A stretch of DNA of 64,000 nt from Allobosea sp. BK604 (GTDB lineage Bacteria > Pseudomonadota > Alphaproteobacteria > Rhizobiales > Beijerinckiaceae), in NCBI RefSeq assembly GCF_004341515.1, contig NZ_SLZF01000008.1:1-64000 (forward strand). The letters run 5' to 3'. Position numbers and translations under genes: made by a program. Under the pieces are notes generated by a model. It was not told the origin of the DNA and searched no databases. It saw nothing but the letters and a program-made list of their open reading frames with translations. Below are positions 8,884 to 17,928 of this stretch, in pieces (within the stretch, counting starts at the first letter, position 1; each line of letters begins with the position of its first letter).

Positions 8884-9207
8884 TCACACGGTCGAACGGA
8901 CCAGATGGCCGGAGAGATCGACGCCGATCCTCTGGGCGGCGAGCATGTTCATCGCATCGGTATCGGCGAAGCGGTAGCCCTGCTCGATCAGGCGCGTCGT
9001 GTACTGCTTGTTGTACAGGAAGGCGACGATGAACTGCCACAGGCCGAAGGTGAACATCGTAAAGAGCAGATGCAGCGCGGCGACGGTCAGTTCGCCGCGG
9101 ATCAACGGAACCCAGAAGCCAAAGAAAAGGTAGGTCCAGGAGAAGCCGACAAAGCCCTTCTTCACGAGACCTGTCCGGTCATTCTTCATCATTACTACTT
9201 GAGCCAT
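8884..9207 (-). CDS. Small membrane protein, HrgC/DUF2628-like
   Basis: A 107-residue protein with two or three hydrophobic segments: WTYLFFGFWVPLI near residues 24-36, then LTVAALHLLFTMFTFGLWQF near 41-60. The pattern KKGFVGFSWTYLFFGFWVPL is reminiscent of small DUF2628/HrgC-type membrane proteins, in which a short cytoplasmic lead precedes W-rich segments. The C-terminal part (YNKQYTTRLIEQGYRFADTD) is soluble. It converges with the SDR gene (47 bases apart). Function unknown; family placement tentative. Confidence 0.75.
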   Translation of the reverse strand: MAQVVMMKNDRTGLVKKGFVGFSWTYLFFGFWVPLIRGELTVAALHLLFTMFTFGLWQFIVAFLYNKQYTTRLIEQGYRFADTDAMNMLAAQRIGVDLSGHLVRSTV

Positions 9208-9297
9208 GACATCTCTCGTCGGCAGGCGTCGCGTGACCCTGCGTTAAGACGGGAGACAATGGCGCGCAATCCCGGTTTTCGGGTTTGTGGACAGTGG

Positions 9298-10722
9298 TTA
9301 TTGCGATTGTAGGCTGTCGTTCAGACGCAGCAGCACAATCCGCTCCACTTGCTGCAGGGCGGTCTCGAATTCCTGCTCGGGCGTGCTTTTCAGGCGCTGC
9401 TCGAAGGAGGTGACGATCTCGTCCTTGCTCAGCCCCATGACCGCGAGGATGAAGGGAATGCCGAAGCGGGCCTTGTAGGCCTCGTTCAGCGCGGTGAAAC
9501 GGGCGCGCTCGTCGCTGCTCAGCCGGTCGAGCCCGGCGGAGGCCTGCTCGGCCGTCGACTCAGGCGTCAGTTCCTTCGCGGCGGCGAGCTTTCCGGCAAG
9601 GTCGGGATGGGCGAGGAGGAGGGTGCGCTGCTGGTCGTGGGAGGCGGCACGCATGGCCTTGACCATCGCCCCGTGCAGGCCTTCGGCGCTGTCTTCCGCT
9701 GCCGTCAGGCCGGCGTCGTAGGTCGCCTCGGCCACCCAGGGCGAATGCTCCCAGACCCGGCCATAAACCTCGACGAAGAGTGCCCTGGAGATCCGGGACG
9801 GCCTGTAGCCGGCGGCCGGCGGATGAAGCTTGATCCAGTGCCGGGCGATGTCGAGCCGGGTCGCGACCCAGACGTGGCTATGGCTGCGGACATAATCGAG
9901 GAAGCGCGCCAGGGCGGCGGCGCGGCCCGGCCGGCCGACGAGCCGGCAGTGCAGGCCGACCGAGAGCATCCTGGGTGCGGTCTCGCCCTCGGCATAGAGC
10001 ATGTCGAACGAGTCCTTCAGATAGGAGAAGAACTGGTCGCCGGCGTTGAAGCCCTGCGGCGTGGCGAAGCGCATGTCGTTGGCATCGAGCGTATAGGGCA
10101 CGGTCAGTTGCGGCCCCTTCGATCCCTCGATCCAGTAGGGCAGGTCGTCGGCATAGGCGTCGGCGGTGTAGAGGAAGCCGCCTTCCGCCATCATCAGCGG
10201 CGTCGTGTTCTCGGAGGTCCTGCCCTGGTAGAAGCCGAGCGGCCGTTCGCCGGTGATCTCGCGCTGGATGCGGATGGCCCCAGCGATGTCGGCCCTCTCC
10301 TGCTCGGACGGGACGTTGCGATAGTCGACCCATTTCAGCCCGTGAGTGGCGATCTCCCAACCGGCTTCCTGCATCGAACCGGCGATCTTGGGATAGCGCG
10401 CCAGCGCGCTCGCCACGGCGAAGACGGTGACCGGCATGTTCCGCTCGGTGAACATGCGCCAGAGCCGCCAATAGCCGGCGCGCGAGCCGTATTCGTAGAT
10501 CGACTCCATGTTCATGTGGCGTTGGCCGGGCCAGGGCGCGGCGCCGACGATCTCGGAGAGGAAGGCCTCGGAGGCGGCGTCGCCATGCAGGATGTTGTTC
10601 TCGCCGCCTTCCTCGTAGTTGATCACGAATTGCACGGCGATGCGGGCATTGCCCGGCCAATGCGGGTTCGGCGGGGTGCGGCCATAGCCGGCGAGATCGC
10701 GAGGATAGGTCTTGTCGGTCAT
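9298..10722 (-). CDS. Allantoinase PuuE fused to OHCU decarboxylase UraD
   Basis: A bifunctional ureide enzyme of 474 residues. The N-terminal part (about 25-300) is a NodB-type polysaccharide deacetylase fold of the PuuE allantoinase class (RIAVQFVINYEEGGENNILH, ATHGLKWVDYRN, GFYQGRTSENTTPL). The C-terminal part (about 310-474) is UraD, with the conserved stretch VYGRVWEHSPWVAEATYDAG and KARFGIPFILAVMG; its His is the catalytic residue of the family. UraD makes S-allantoin from the hydroxyisourate hydrolase product and PuuE opens allantoin to allantoate, so consecutive steps are fused. It follows uraH on the same strand. The ATG at 10722 gives the usual PuuE start; a TTG at 10788 overlapping the uraH stop is possible. 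Confidence 0.92.
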   Translation of the reverse strand: MTDKTYPRDLAGYGRTPPNPHWPGNARIAVQFVINYEEGGENNILHGDAASEAFLSEIVGAAPWPGQRHMNMESIYEYGSRAGYWRLWRMFTERNMPVTVFAVASALARYPKIAGSMQEAGWEIATHGLKWVDYRNVPSEQERADIAGAIRIQREITGERPLGFYQGRTSENTTPLMMAEGGFLYTADAYADDLPYWIEGSKGPQLTVPYTLDANDMRFATPQGFNAGDQFFSYLKDSFDMLYAEGETAPRMLSVGLHCRLVGRPGRAAALARFLDYVRSHSHVWVATRLDIARHWIKLHPPAAGYRPSRISRALFVEVYGRVWEHSPWVAEATYDAGLTAAEDSAEGLHGAMVKAMRAASHDQQRTLLLAHPDLAGKLAAAKELTPESTAEQASAGLDRLSSDERARFTALNEAYKARFGIPFILAVMGLSKDEIVTSFEQRLKSTPEQEFETALQQVERIVLLRLNDSLQSQ

Positions 10723-10784
10723 GGCGTGACGCAGGCCCTTGCAAAGTGATTCATGTGGCAGTGGCGACCGCTCGGAAATGTCGC

Positions 10785-11141
10785 TCAACTGCCGCGGTAG
10801 GTCGAATAGCTCCAGGGCGATGCAAGAAGCGGTACATGGTAGTGCCCACCGGGATCGGCGATGCCGAAGCGGATCGGCACGATGTCGAGGAAAGCCGGCT
10901 CGGGCAGCTCCGTGCCGAGGCCGCGAAAATAGGCGCCGACGGCGAAGGAGAGCTCATAGGTGCCGGGCGTGAGCGCATCGCCGCTGAGCAGCGGCTGGTC
11001 GGTGCGGCCATCGGCATTGGTCCTGGCCTCGGTGACGCGCCGGCGCGAGCCGTCGGGGGCCAGCAGATCGAGCGTCAGCGCGACGCCTGAAGCCGGCCTG
11101 CCGCTGACCGTGTCGAGCACATGCGTCGAGAGACGTCCCAT
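10785..11141 (-). CDS. uraH: 5-hydroxyisourate hydrolase UraH
   Basis: A transthyretin-like enzyme of 118 residues that hydrolyses 5-hydroxyisourate to OHCU. It shows the diagnostic C-terminal tetrapeptide YRGS, the N-terminal LSTHVLDT with active-site His7, and the central YELSFAVGAYFRG. It is the first gene of a minus-strand pair with the PuuE-UraD fusion, so steps two, three and four after urate oxidation are co-transcribed. It diverges from puuD, which makes the substrate, across a 156-base shared promoter region. Confidence 0.96.
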   Translation of the reverse strand: MGRLSTHVLDTVSGRPASGVALTLDLLAPDGSRRRVTEARTNADGRTDQPLLSGDALTPGTYELSFAVGAYFRGLGTELPEPAFLDIVPIRFGIADPGGHYHVPLLASPWSYSTYRGS

Positions 11142-11297
11142 TGGCGATCCCGGGTCTTGCGAGGATGACGGAGCCGCATCCGGAACGGCGCTTGCCTTCG
11201 CGAAAAGGCAGCCCCTAGTCTGGACGCGTCATGACAGTCCCATCCCGGATTCGCCCCTGTCAATTCCATGGCTTCGGCAAGCTGCCGGAGGCTCGCG

Positions 11298-12533
11298 ATG
11301 CTTGACGCTTATCTCTGGGAATGGGGCAGCCTGCTTTTGCGCTGGCTGCATGTGATCACGGCGATTGCCTGGATCGGCTCATCCTTCTTCTTCATCCATC
11401 TCGACGCCTCGCTGCGGCCGGCCGACGACATCCCGCCGGGGACGGGTGGGCGGGCCTGGCAGGTCCATGGCGGCGGCTTCTACGAGATGCGGAAATACAT
11501 GGTCGCGCCGGCGCGCATGCCGGAAGAGCTGACCTGGCACAAATGGCAGAGCTACTGGACCTGGATCTCGGGCTTCTTCCTGCTGGTCTGGGTCTATTAC
11601 GCCCAGTCCGAGCTCTATCTGATCGATCCGGCAGTGATGCAGCTCTCGCCCTTCGCGGCGGGCGCGATCGGCATCGCGGCGCTCGTCGTGGGCTGGCTGT
11701 TCTATGATTTCATGTGCAGGTCGCCGCTCGGCAAGAACGACGTCCTCCTCGGCCTGCTCGGCTTCGGCTATGTCGTTGCGGCGAGCTGGGCGTTCTCTCA
11801 GGTCTTCTCCGGCCGCGGCGCGCTGATCCATACCGGCGCGCTGATGGCGACGATCATGACCGCCAATGTGTTCTTCAACATCATGCCCGGCCAGCGCAAG
11901 GTCATCGCCGCGCTGACGGCGGGCGAGAAGCCCGATCCGAAATACGGCAAGCAGGCCAAGCAGCGCTCGACACACAACAACTACATCACCCTGCCGGTGC
12001 TGTTCCTGATGCTGTCGAACCACTACCCGGTGACCTACGCCAATTCGGCGGTGATCCCTGCGCTGGTGGCGCTGATCATCATCGCCGGCGCGCTGATCCG
12101 GCATTTCTACAATGTCCGTCATGCCGACCATGCCAAATCGCCCTGGTGGACCTGGGCGGTGGCGATCCTGGCACTCTGGCTCGCCTTCTGGGTGGCGATG
12201 GCCTCCTCGCCGGGCGGGCGCGAGCGGCTTGGCCTGTCGCCGCGCGAGCCGGGCAGGCCGGTCCTGCTCGCCGGCATGAGCCTGCCGCCCGTCGAGGTCA
12301 GCAACATCGTCACCGGACGGTGCGCCATGTGCCACGCGCCGGAGCCGTCCTGGCCCGGGCTCCAGATCGCGCCCAAGGGCGTCTGGCTGCACGAACCTGA
12401 ACGGATCGCCGCCGAAGCCCGCGCCATCCGGACGCAGGCGGTGATGACCCATGCCATGCCGCCGAACAACCTGACGGGCATGACCGAGGCCGAAAGGCAT
12501 GTTCTTGCGGCCTGGCTTGCGCAGGCGCGCTGA
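11298..12533 (+). CDS. puuD: Urate hydroxylase PuuD (membrane, cytochrome c domain)
   Basis: Oxidises urate to 5-hydroxyisourate. The 411-residue protein has a membrane domain with about eight segments, beginning LLLRWLHVITAIAWIGSSFF, and a C-terminal cytochrome c domain with heme motif C342-AM-C345-H346. Such proteins pass electrons to the respiratory chain instead of to oxygen directly as soluble uricase does. The start at 11298 is chosen over 11268 because GGAGG sits seven bases upstream and the protein then begins MLDAYLWEWGSLL. It is divergent from uraH. No xanthine dehydrogenase for purines lies beside it. Confidence 0.93.
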   Translation: MLDAYLWEWGSLLLRWLHVITAIAWIGSSFFFIHLDASLRPADDIPPGTGGRAWQVHGGGFYEMRKYMVAPARMPEELTWHKWQSYWTWISGFFLLVWVYYAQSELYLIDPAVMQLSPFAAGAIGIAALVVGWLFYDFMCRSPLGKNDVLLGLLGFGYVVAASWAFSQVFSGRGALIHTGALMATIMTANVFFNIMPGQRKVIAALTAGEKPDPKYGKQAKQRSTHNNYITLPVLFLMLSNHYPVTYANSAVIPALVALIIIAGALIRHFYNVRHADHAKSPWWTWAVAILALWLAFWVAMASSPGGRERLGLSPREPGRPVLLAGMSLPPVEVSNIVTGRCAMCHAPEPSWPGLQIAPKGVWLHEPERIAAEARAIRTQAVMTHAMPPNNLTGMTEAERHVLAAWLAQAR

Positions 12534-12675
12534 GCTGGGAGCCTTTGCGAAGCGTTCAGGCTGTTCACAGGCTGAACACGGAAACGTGAACTCATTCAGT
12601 TTCGGTTCATATCGCGATCCCCATTGTCCGGGTCACTGACAGGGCTGGAGACAGGTTCCCAAACCGGGGCCGTCC

Positions 12676-15183
12676 GTGCCGAGGGACCCGGGGGTCCGCT
12701 TGAGACGCTTGGATGTAAGGGGCGCCAGCTACCTGCTGGCGGCCATCGGATTTGTTTGTGCGTGGAGCATCCTGTGCTGGCCCTGGCTGTCGGGGGCGGT
12801 GACGATTCCGTTCGACGCCAAGGCGCATTTCCAGGCGCAGATCCAGTTCCTCGCCCAGGCCCTGCATTCCGGCCAATCGCCCTTCTGGAATCACAATGTC
12901 TTCGGTGGCTCGCCGCAGGTGGCCGATCCGCAATCCTTGATCTTCTCGCCTGCGATCCTGCTGGCGCTGATCAGCCCGTCGCCGAGCTTCCGCGAGGTCG
13001 ACGCCTATGTGCTAGCGCATCTGCTCTTCGGCGGCCTGGCGATGCTGATGTTCTTCCGCGACCGCGGCTGGCATCCGGCCGGAGGCCTGATCGCCGCGCT
13101 CGTCTTCGCCTTCGGCGCCTCGGCTGCCTGGCGCGTGCAGCATGTCGGGCAGATCGCCAGCCTCGCCTTCTTCGCGATCGCCTTCTGGCTGACGGCGCGG
13201 ATGCTGCAGCGCGGCTCGCTGCTTTCGGGCATCTTCGCCGGCCTCGCGGCAGGCTTCATGGTGCTCGAGCCCGATCAGGTCGCGCTGCTCGGCGGCTATG
13301 TCATCATCGGCATGGTCGTCGCACATTGGATCTCGGGCGGCTGGCCGGCGATCCGCACGACCTTCGTCCCCTCGGTCGTCGCCGCCATTGCCGGCCTCGT
13401 CACGATCCTGCTGCCGCTGCTGCTGACCTGGCTCTTCGCCGAGGCGACCACGCGTCCGGAGATCGACTTCGGCGTCGCCGTGCGCGGCTCGCTCCACCCG
13501 CTCTCGCTGCTGACCGCCTTCGTCGCCGACCTGTTCGGCGCGCGCGATCCCAATGTCGAGTTCTGGGGCCCTTATAGCGCGGACGGGTCTGTCTATCTGT
13601 CGCAGAACATGGCGCAGGTCTATGTCGGCGCTCTGCCGGTCCTGCTGCTGATCGTGCCCGGCCTGACGCGGGGCTGGCTCTGGGACAAGGCGGTGCGGCC
13701 GCTCTCGTTGCTCTTCGTGTTCATGGTGCTGTTCGCGCTCGGACGCTACACGCCGGCCTTCCACGTCATCTACGAGTACCTGCCGGGGGTGAAGCAGTTC
13801 CGCCGCCCGGCCGACGCCACCTTCCTGATCGGCGCGCTCGGCGCAGTGCTCTCGGGCTATGTGCTGCACCGGCTGCTGAGCGAGGAGAGCCTCGGCTCGC
13901 TGAAGCGCGACTTCGCCATTGGCGGCGCCGTCCTGGCCTCTCTCCTCGCCTTCGCCATTGGCGTCGCGGTGACGGAGGGCCATTTCGCGGATGCCTGGTG
14001 GCCGAGCCTCTCCGCCACCCTGTGGTTCGTCGCTGCGGCGCTCGTCGTCGTCGCGCTGACCCGCTGGCGCCACGCGGTCGGCCCGGTTGCCGGCCTGCTG
14101 CTCGTCACGGGCGTCGTCGGCGCCGATCTTGGGGTGAACAATGGCCCGAACGAGTCCACCGCGCTCCCGCCGCAGATGTATGATGTGCTGCAGCCGGAAA
14201 CGAAGAACGAGACCATCCGAATCCTGAAGACGCTGGTGGCGCAGCCGGAAGGCTCGCCGCGGCGCGACAGGGTCGAACTGCTCGGCATGGGCTTCGAATG
14301 GCCCAATGCCAGCATGGTCCACGGCTTCGACCATACGCTTGGCTATAACCCGCTCAGGCTCGCCGACTTCTCCGATGCGGTCGGGACGGGCGACGGCATC
14401 TCGCGCTGGGGCGAGCGCAAGTTCCCGCCGCTCTTCCCGTCCTATCGCTGCCGCCTCGCCGACCTGCTCGGCCTGCGCTACATCGCGACCCGGGTGCCGA
14501 TCGACCAGGTCGACCACAAGCTGCGCGAGGGCGATCTCAAGCTCGTCGCCTTCACCGGCGATGCCTATATCTACGAGAACCCCCGTGCCCTGCCGCGCGC
14601 CCAATTCGTCGCCGGCTGGCAGCTCGCCGATTTCGAGGGCATGAAATCAGCCGGGCAATGGCCGGACAGCGATCCGCAGCAGGTCGTGCTGCTCGATACC
14701 GTGCCGCCCGATGCGGTGCCGGAAGGGCCGATGACGTCGAATGCCGACGTCAAGCTGACGCGCTACGAGAACACCGAGGTCGAGATCACGGTCACGACCG
14801 ACAAGCCCGGCTTCATCGTGCTCAACGATATCTGGCATCCGTGGTGGCGAGCCGAGCTCGACGGCACGGAGGTCGAGATCCTCAAGGCGAATGTGCTGTT
14901 CCGCGCGGTGCAGGTGCCGGCGGGCACGCACAAGGTCCATTTCAGCTTCCGCCCGGTCGAGGGCGCCATCGCCGAGCTGCGCAACCGGGTCGAGGAGCCA
15001 CGCATCGAGGATGCGCCGACGACCGCGCCGCCGCTGGTCGCCACCGGCCCGGGCGCCACGAGCACGAGCCCGAGTGCGGCAGAGGATGGCAGCTGGCACG
15101 AGAGCCGCGATATCCGGGACGAGCCGGAGCCGTTCGCTCAGGGCGCATCGAGCCTGCCGGTGTCGTCGGCGCTCGTGCGGTAA
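12676..15183 (+). CDS. YfhO-like polytopic membrane protein
   Basis: An 835-residue protein with about a dozen membrane segments over residues 15-490 and a soluble C-terminal part with beta-rich stretches (TRYENTEVEITVTTDKPGF) and a low-complexity Ala/Thr/Ser tail. The N-terminal pattern, an acidic stretch (FDAKAHF) then SPFWNHNVFGGSPQVADPQ, is typical of YfhO and related GT-C-like proteins thought to act in glycosylation of cell-envelope polymers. The GTG at 12676 is the longest start; TTG codons at 12700 and 12709 are alternatives. It is flanked by 142 bases upstream and a repeat-rich gap downstream. Substrate unknown. Confidence 0.85.
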   Translation: MPRDPGVRLRRLDVRGASYLLAAIGFVCAWSILCWPWLSGAVTIPFDAKAHFQAQIQFLAQALHSGQSPFWNHNVFGGSPQVADPQSLIFSPAILLALISPSPSFREVDAYVLAHLLFGGLAMLMFFRDRGWHPAGGLIAALVFAFGASAAWRVQHVGQIASLAFFAIAFWLTARMLQRGSLLSGIFAGLAAGFMVLEPDQVALLGGYVIIGMVVAHWISGGWPAIRTTFVPSVVAAIAGLVTILLPLLLTWLFAEATTRPEIDFGVAVRGSLHPLSLLTAFVADLFGARDPNVEFWGPYSADGSVYLSQNMAQVYVGALPVLLLIVPGLTRGWLWDKAVRPLSLLFVFMVLFALGRYTPAFHVIYEYLPGVKQFRRPADATFLIGALGAVLSGYVLHRLLSEESLGSLKRDFAIGGAVLASLLAFAIGVAVTEGHFADAWWPSLSATLWFVAAALVVVALTRWRHAVGPVAGLLLVTGVVGADLGVNNGPNESTALPPQMYDVLQPETKNETIRILKTLVAQPEGSPRRDRVELLGMGFEWPNASMVHGFDHTLGYNPLRLADFSDAVGTGDGISRWGERKFPPLFPSYRCRLADLLGLRYIATRVPIDQVDHKLREGDLKLVAFTGDAYIYENPRALPRAQFVAGWQLADFEGMKSAGQWPDSDPQQVVLLDTVPPDAVPEGPMTSNADVKLTRYENTEVEITVTTDKPGFIVLNDIWHPWWRAELDGTEVEILKANVLFRAVQVPAGTHKVHFSFRPVEGAIAELRNRVEEPRIEDAPTTAPPLVATGPGATSTSPSAAEDGSWHESRDIRDEPEPFAQGASSLPVSSALVR

Positions 15184-15396
15184 TCCCTTCTCCTCTCGGG
15201 GAGAAGGTTGTTACACAGCAGACTGATGAGGGAAGGGTCGCGCGAGCGGCCCTTTTTCTTGTTTCGGATGAGGCACTTGCCTCATCCGTCTCGGCTTCGC
15301 CGAGCCACCTTCTCCTCCGCCAAAGTCGGGTGTTCCCGACTTTGGCCCGGATATCTGCCCATCTCGCGCAAGCCAGAGATGGGTGGGAGAAGAGTT
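15184..15396. repeat. Cluster of short hairpins between convergent genes
   Basis: This stretch holds no gene. It contains several adjacent perfect or near-perfect inverted repeats: CCTTCTCC/GGAGAAGG at about 15187-15209, GGATGAGGC/GCCTCATCC at about 15265-15287, CTCGGC/GCCGAG at about 15291-15305, AAAGTCGGG/CCCGACTTT at about 15322-15343 and CATCTC/GAGATG at about 15360-15381. The composition suggests a degraded intergenic mosaic repeat. It directly abuts the 104-bp element at 15397. Confidence 0.6.
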
Positions 15397-15500
15397 TAGA
15401 GCATTTTCGAGCGAACTGGATGCCGGTTCGCGTGAAGAAAATGCGTTAAGACAGATAGATAGAGCATTTTCGCGTTTCGAAGAAACGCGGAAATGTTCTA
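15397..15500 (-). repeat. 104-bp element with terminal inverted repeats, copy A
   Basis: In minus orientation this copy reads as in the copies at 50242 and 58365: an outer hairpin module (GCATTTCCGCGTTTCTTCG), a short linker (CTATCTATCTGTCTTAACG), then a second module with CACGCGAACCGG and TTCGCTCGAAAATGC. The ends are TAGAGCATTT and AAATGTTCTA. Its left-module end supplies the TAG stop codon of the reductase gene that begins at 16568. Confidence 0.9.
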
Positions 15501-16568
15501 TGCCACGCCGAGCTTCTTCTGCAGGCTCGTCGAGGAGGTGGTGTACTGGAAAGTCAGCCGCTTCTCCGGATAGACGTAGCGGTGCACCTTCTGTGCGGCG
15601 AGCGCGCCTTCATGGAAGCCGGAGAGGATGAGCTTCAGCTTGCCCGGATAGGTGTTGATGTCGCCGATGGCGAAGATGCCGGGGATGTTGGTCTCGAACT
15701 TCTCGGTGTCGACCGGGATCAGGTTCTCGTGCAGGTTCAGGCCCCAGTCGGCGATCGGGCCGAGTTTCATCGTCAGGCCGAAGAAGGGCAGCAGGGTATC
15801 GCAGCCGACTTCGAAGGTCTCATTGGCATTGTCGCGGCAGATCGCGGCCTCGAGCGTGGTGCCGTCGCCCTTCAGGCCGGTGACCTGGCCGATCTTGAGG
15901 TCCATCTGGCCCGATGCCACCAGCGCGCGCATCTGCTCGACGGAGTGGGGCGCGGCGCGGAAATCGTCGCGGCGGTGCATCAACGTGACGCGCTTGGCGA
16001 TGGGCTGCAGGTTCAGCGTCCAGTCGAGCGCGGAATCGCCGCCGCCGACGATCAGGATGTCGCGCCCGCGGAAGGCATCCATCTTGCGCACAGCGTAGAA
16101 GACGCTGCTGTTCTCATAGCCCTCGATGCCGGGGATCGGCGGCTTCTTCGGCAGGAACGAGCCGCCGCCGGCCGCGATCACGACCACCTTGGTCTCGAAG
16201 ATCATGCCGGCATCGGTCCGGACGCGGAAGCGCGGCGCCTCGGCGGTGCCGATCGGCTCCAGCGATGCGATCATCTGGTTGAGATGGAAGGTCGGGCTGA
16301 ACGGCTTGATCTGCTCGATCAGGTTGTCGACCAGGCCCTGGCCGGTGACGAGCGGGAAGCCGGGAATGTCGTAGATCGGCTTCTCCGGATAGAGCTCGGC
16401 GCATTGGCCGCCGACCTTGGGCAGGATGTCGACGAGATGGGCGCGGATATCGAGCAGCCCGAGCTCGAACACGGCGAACAGGCCGCAAGGCCCGGCGCCG
16501 ACGATGACGACGTCGGTCTCGATGGTCTCGCCTTCGGCGACATTCTCGTTGGCGGTCTCGACACTCAT
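15498..16568 (-). CDS. Ferredoxin-NADP+ reductase, thioredoxin-reductase type
   Basis: A 356-residue flavoprotein. The FAD motif is GAGPCGLFAVFELG near 27-40 and the NADP motif IVGGGDSALDW near 170-180. There is no CxxC redox pair of true thioredoxin reductase; instead GGQCAELYPEKPIYDIPGFP and the C-terminal HEGALAAQKVHRYVYPEK match the dimeric ferredoxin/flavodoxin-NADP reductases known from Bacillus YumC and Rhodopseudomonas. It should move electrons between NADPH and ferredoxin in the cytoplasm. The stop codon lies within repeat copy A, so the last residues may have been altered by insertion. It stands alone, convergent with the YfhO-like gene. Confidence 0.93.
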   Translation of the reverse strand: MSVETANENVAEGETIETDVVIVGAGPCGLFAVFELGLLDIRAHLVDILPKVGGQCAELYPEKPIYDIPGFPLVTGQGLVDNLIEQIKPFSPTFHLNQMIASLEPIGTAEAPRFRVRTDAGMIFETKVVVIAAGGGSFLPKKPPIPGIEGYENSSVFYAVRKMDAFRGRDILIVGGGDSALDWTLNLQPIAKRVTLMHRRDDFRAAPHSVEQMRALVASGQMDLKIGQVTGLKGDGTTLEAAICRDNANETFEVGCDTLLPFFGLTMKLGPIADWGLNLHENLIPVDTEKFETNIPGIFAIGDINTYPGKLKLILSGFHEGALAAQKVHRYVYPEKRLTFQYTTSSTSLQKKLGVA

Positions 16569-16681
16569 TCTAAACAGTCCTCGGGGTGATTTTTGCCCCG
16601 TTGCCGCAAATCGCGCCTCGATGCAATGAGAACTGCCGGGCGCGATCAGCCTTGAGCCGGAGAAGAGAATATTCTTCTGTT

Positions 16682-17110
16682 TCAGGCTCCCGTGTCAGCA
16701 ACAAGGCCTAGCGCGGCGATGCCCGCCGTGGCGGCCGCTTCGTCATTGTCGGAGGTGTCGCCGGAAATGCCGATGGCGCCGAGCAGGGCGCCGGCCGCGT
16801 CGCGGATCAGCACGCCGCCGGGAACCGGCACGAGCGAGCCGCCGACGGCATGCGTCGCGGCCTCGACGAAATAGGGGCGCTCCATCGCCATCTTGTGGAT
16901 CGCGCGCGAGCCGATGCCGAGCGCCACCGCGCCATGGGCCTTGCCGAGCGCGATCTCGCCGCGCTTCAGGCTGGTGCCGTCCTGGGCGGCGAAGGCCTTC
17001 TGCGCGCCGCGCGAATCGAGGATCGCGACAGCCAGCGGCTTCAGCTCCTTTTCGACGGCATAGGCGAGGGTGGCGGATAGAAGCGTCTGGGCCTGGGCGA
17101 GGGTGAGCAT
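16682..17110 (-). CDS. GlcG/HbpS-family protein
   Basis: A compact 142-residue protein of the GlcG/HbpS (DUF336) fold. The pattern LAVAILDSRGAQKAFAAQDG, KAHGAVALGIGSRA and the C-terminal GGVLIRDAAGALLGAIGISG with DNDEAAATAG are characteristic. Members are linked to heme or cobalamin binding or to small-molecule metabolism (glycolate, propanediol), and no enzyme activity is general. It starts at the ATG at 17110 and ends 114 bases before the start of the ferredoxin reductase on the same strand. Partner unknown. Confidence 0.88.
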   Translation of the reverse strand: MLTLAQAQTLLSATLAYAVEKELKPLAVAILDSRGAQKAFAAQDGTSLKRGEIALGKAHGAVALGIGSRAIHKMAMERPYFVEAATHAVGGSLVPVPGGVLIRDAAGALLGAIGISGDTSDNDEAAATAGIAALGLVADTGA

Positions 17111-17318
17111 GGCGGCATCCCGGTTGCGATGGCGTGCTTGTGCCAGTGCCGGCCCCGGCGGAAAAGGGGCCTGACGCCGAAGCTGCTATGCCGCTTTGCG
17201 ACGAATGAGGCCTGAAGTCGCATCCTGCGCTATGCTGGCCGGCGTTTCGGCGTGAAATCGTCTTGAACTTGTCGCCCCGAGCGGGCTTCATGCCTGCTCC
17301 TACTCAGGAGGAAATGCG

Positions 17319-17771
17319 ATGGGTCTCTTCAGTTTCATCAAGGAAGCTGGCGCCAAGCTCTTTGGCGGCTCTGCCAAGGCGGCGACATCCGACGATCTGC
17401 AGAAGGAACTGGCCGGCCACGGCCTGCCCTCCGACGTCAAGATCGATGTCAGCGGCGACAAGGTGAAGGTCTCCGGCAAGGCGATGTCCACCGAGGAGGC
17501 CGAGAAGATCATTCTCGCGCTCGGCAACACCTCCGGCGTGGCGCAGGTCGAATCGGACCTGATCGTCAACAAGGAGGCGCCGGCCGCCGTGTTCTATACA
17601 GTCAAGAAGGGCGACACGCTCTGGAAGATCGCGGAAGAGCATTACGGCAAGGGCCAGGGCGCCAAGTATACCGAGATCGTCAAGGCCAACACGCCGCCGG
17701 TCAAGAATCCCGACCTGATCATGCCGGGCTGGGTGCTGCGCATTCCGGGTGCGGAAGCAGCGAAAGCCTGA
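17319..17771 (+). CDS. BON and LysM domain protein (LysM/YgaU-like)
   Basis: A 150-residue protein like E. coli LysM (YgaU). After MGLFSFIKEAGAKLFGG it has a BON domain (about 25-85: LPSDVKIDVSGDKVKVSGKA, SGVAQVESDLIV) and a C-terminal LysM domain (about 95-145: YTVKKGDTLWKIAEEHYGKG, NPDLIMPGWVLRIP) expected to bind peptidoglycan. No signal peptide is visible, as in YgaU. A strong ribosome binding site (CAGGAGGAAA) precedes the ATG, suggesting high expression. A perfect 14-bp hairpin follows at 17849. Confidence 0.94.
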   Translation: MGLFSFIKEAGAKLFGGSAKAATSDDLQKELAGHGLPSDVKIDVSGDKVKVSGKAMSTEEAEKIILALGNTSGVAQVESDLIVNKEAPAAVFYTVKKGDTLWKIAEEHYGKGQGAKYTEIVKANTPPVKNPDLIMPGWVLRIPGAEAAKA

Positions 17772-17848
17772 CATTCGGCGGCGCTCGCGTCGAATGCGAG
17801 ACACTTGCGTCGGCAACGATTTGACGCTCAAGTCATACGCATAACTCA

Positions 17849-17879
17849 GATGAGCCATTCCCGCTGGGAATGGCTCATC
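17849..17879 (+). terminator. Perfect 14-bp hairpin after the LysM gene
   Basis: GATGAGCCATTCCC at 17849-17862 pairs exactly with 17866-17879 across a three-base loop (GCT). It lies 78 bases after the LysM stop and 50 bases before the TRAP operon. No long U-tract follows, so it could be a terminator or an RNA-processing hairpin. Confidence 0.55.
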
Positions 17880-17928
17880 GCATTGCGGCAGCGGAGCTTC
17901 GGCCAACCGCTCTCCTGGGGAGGGGATC

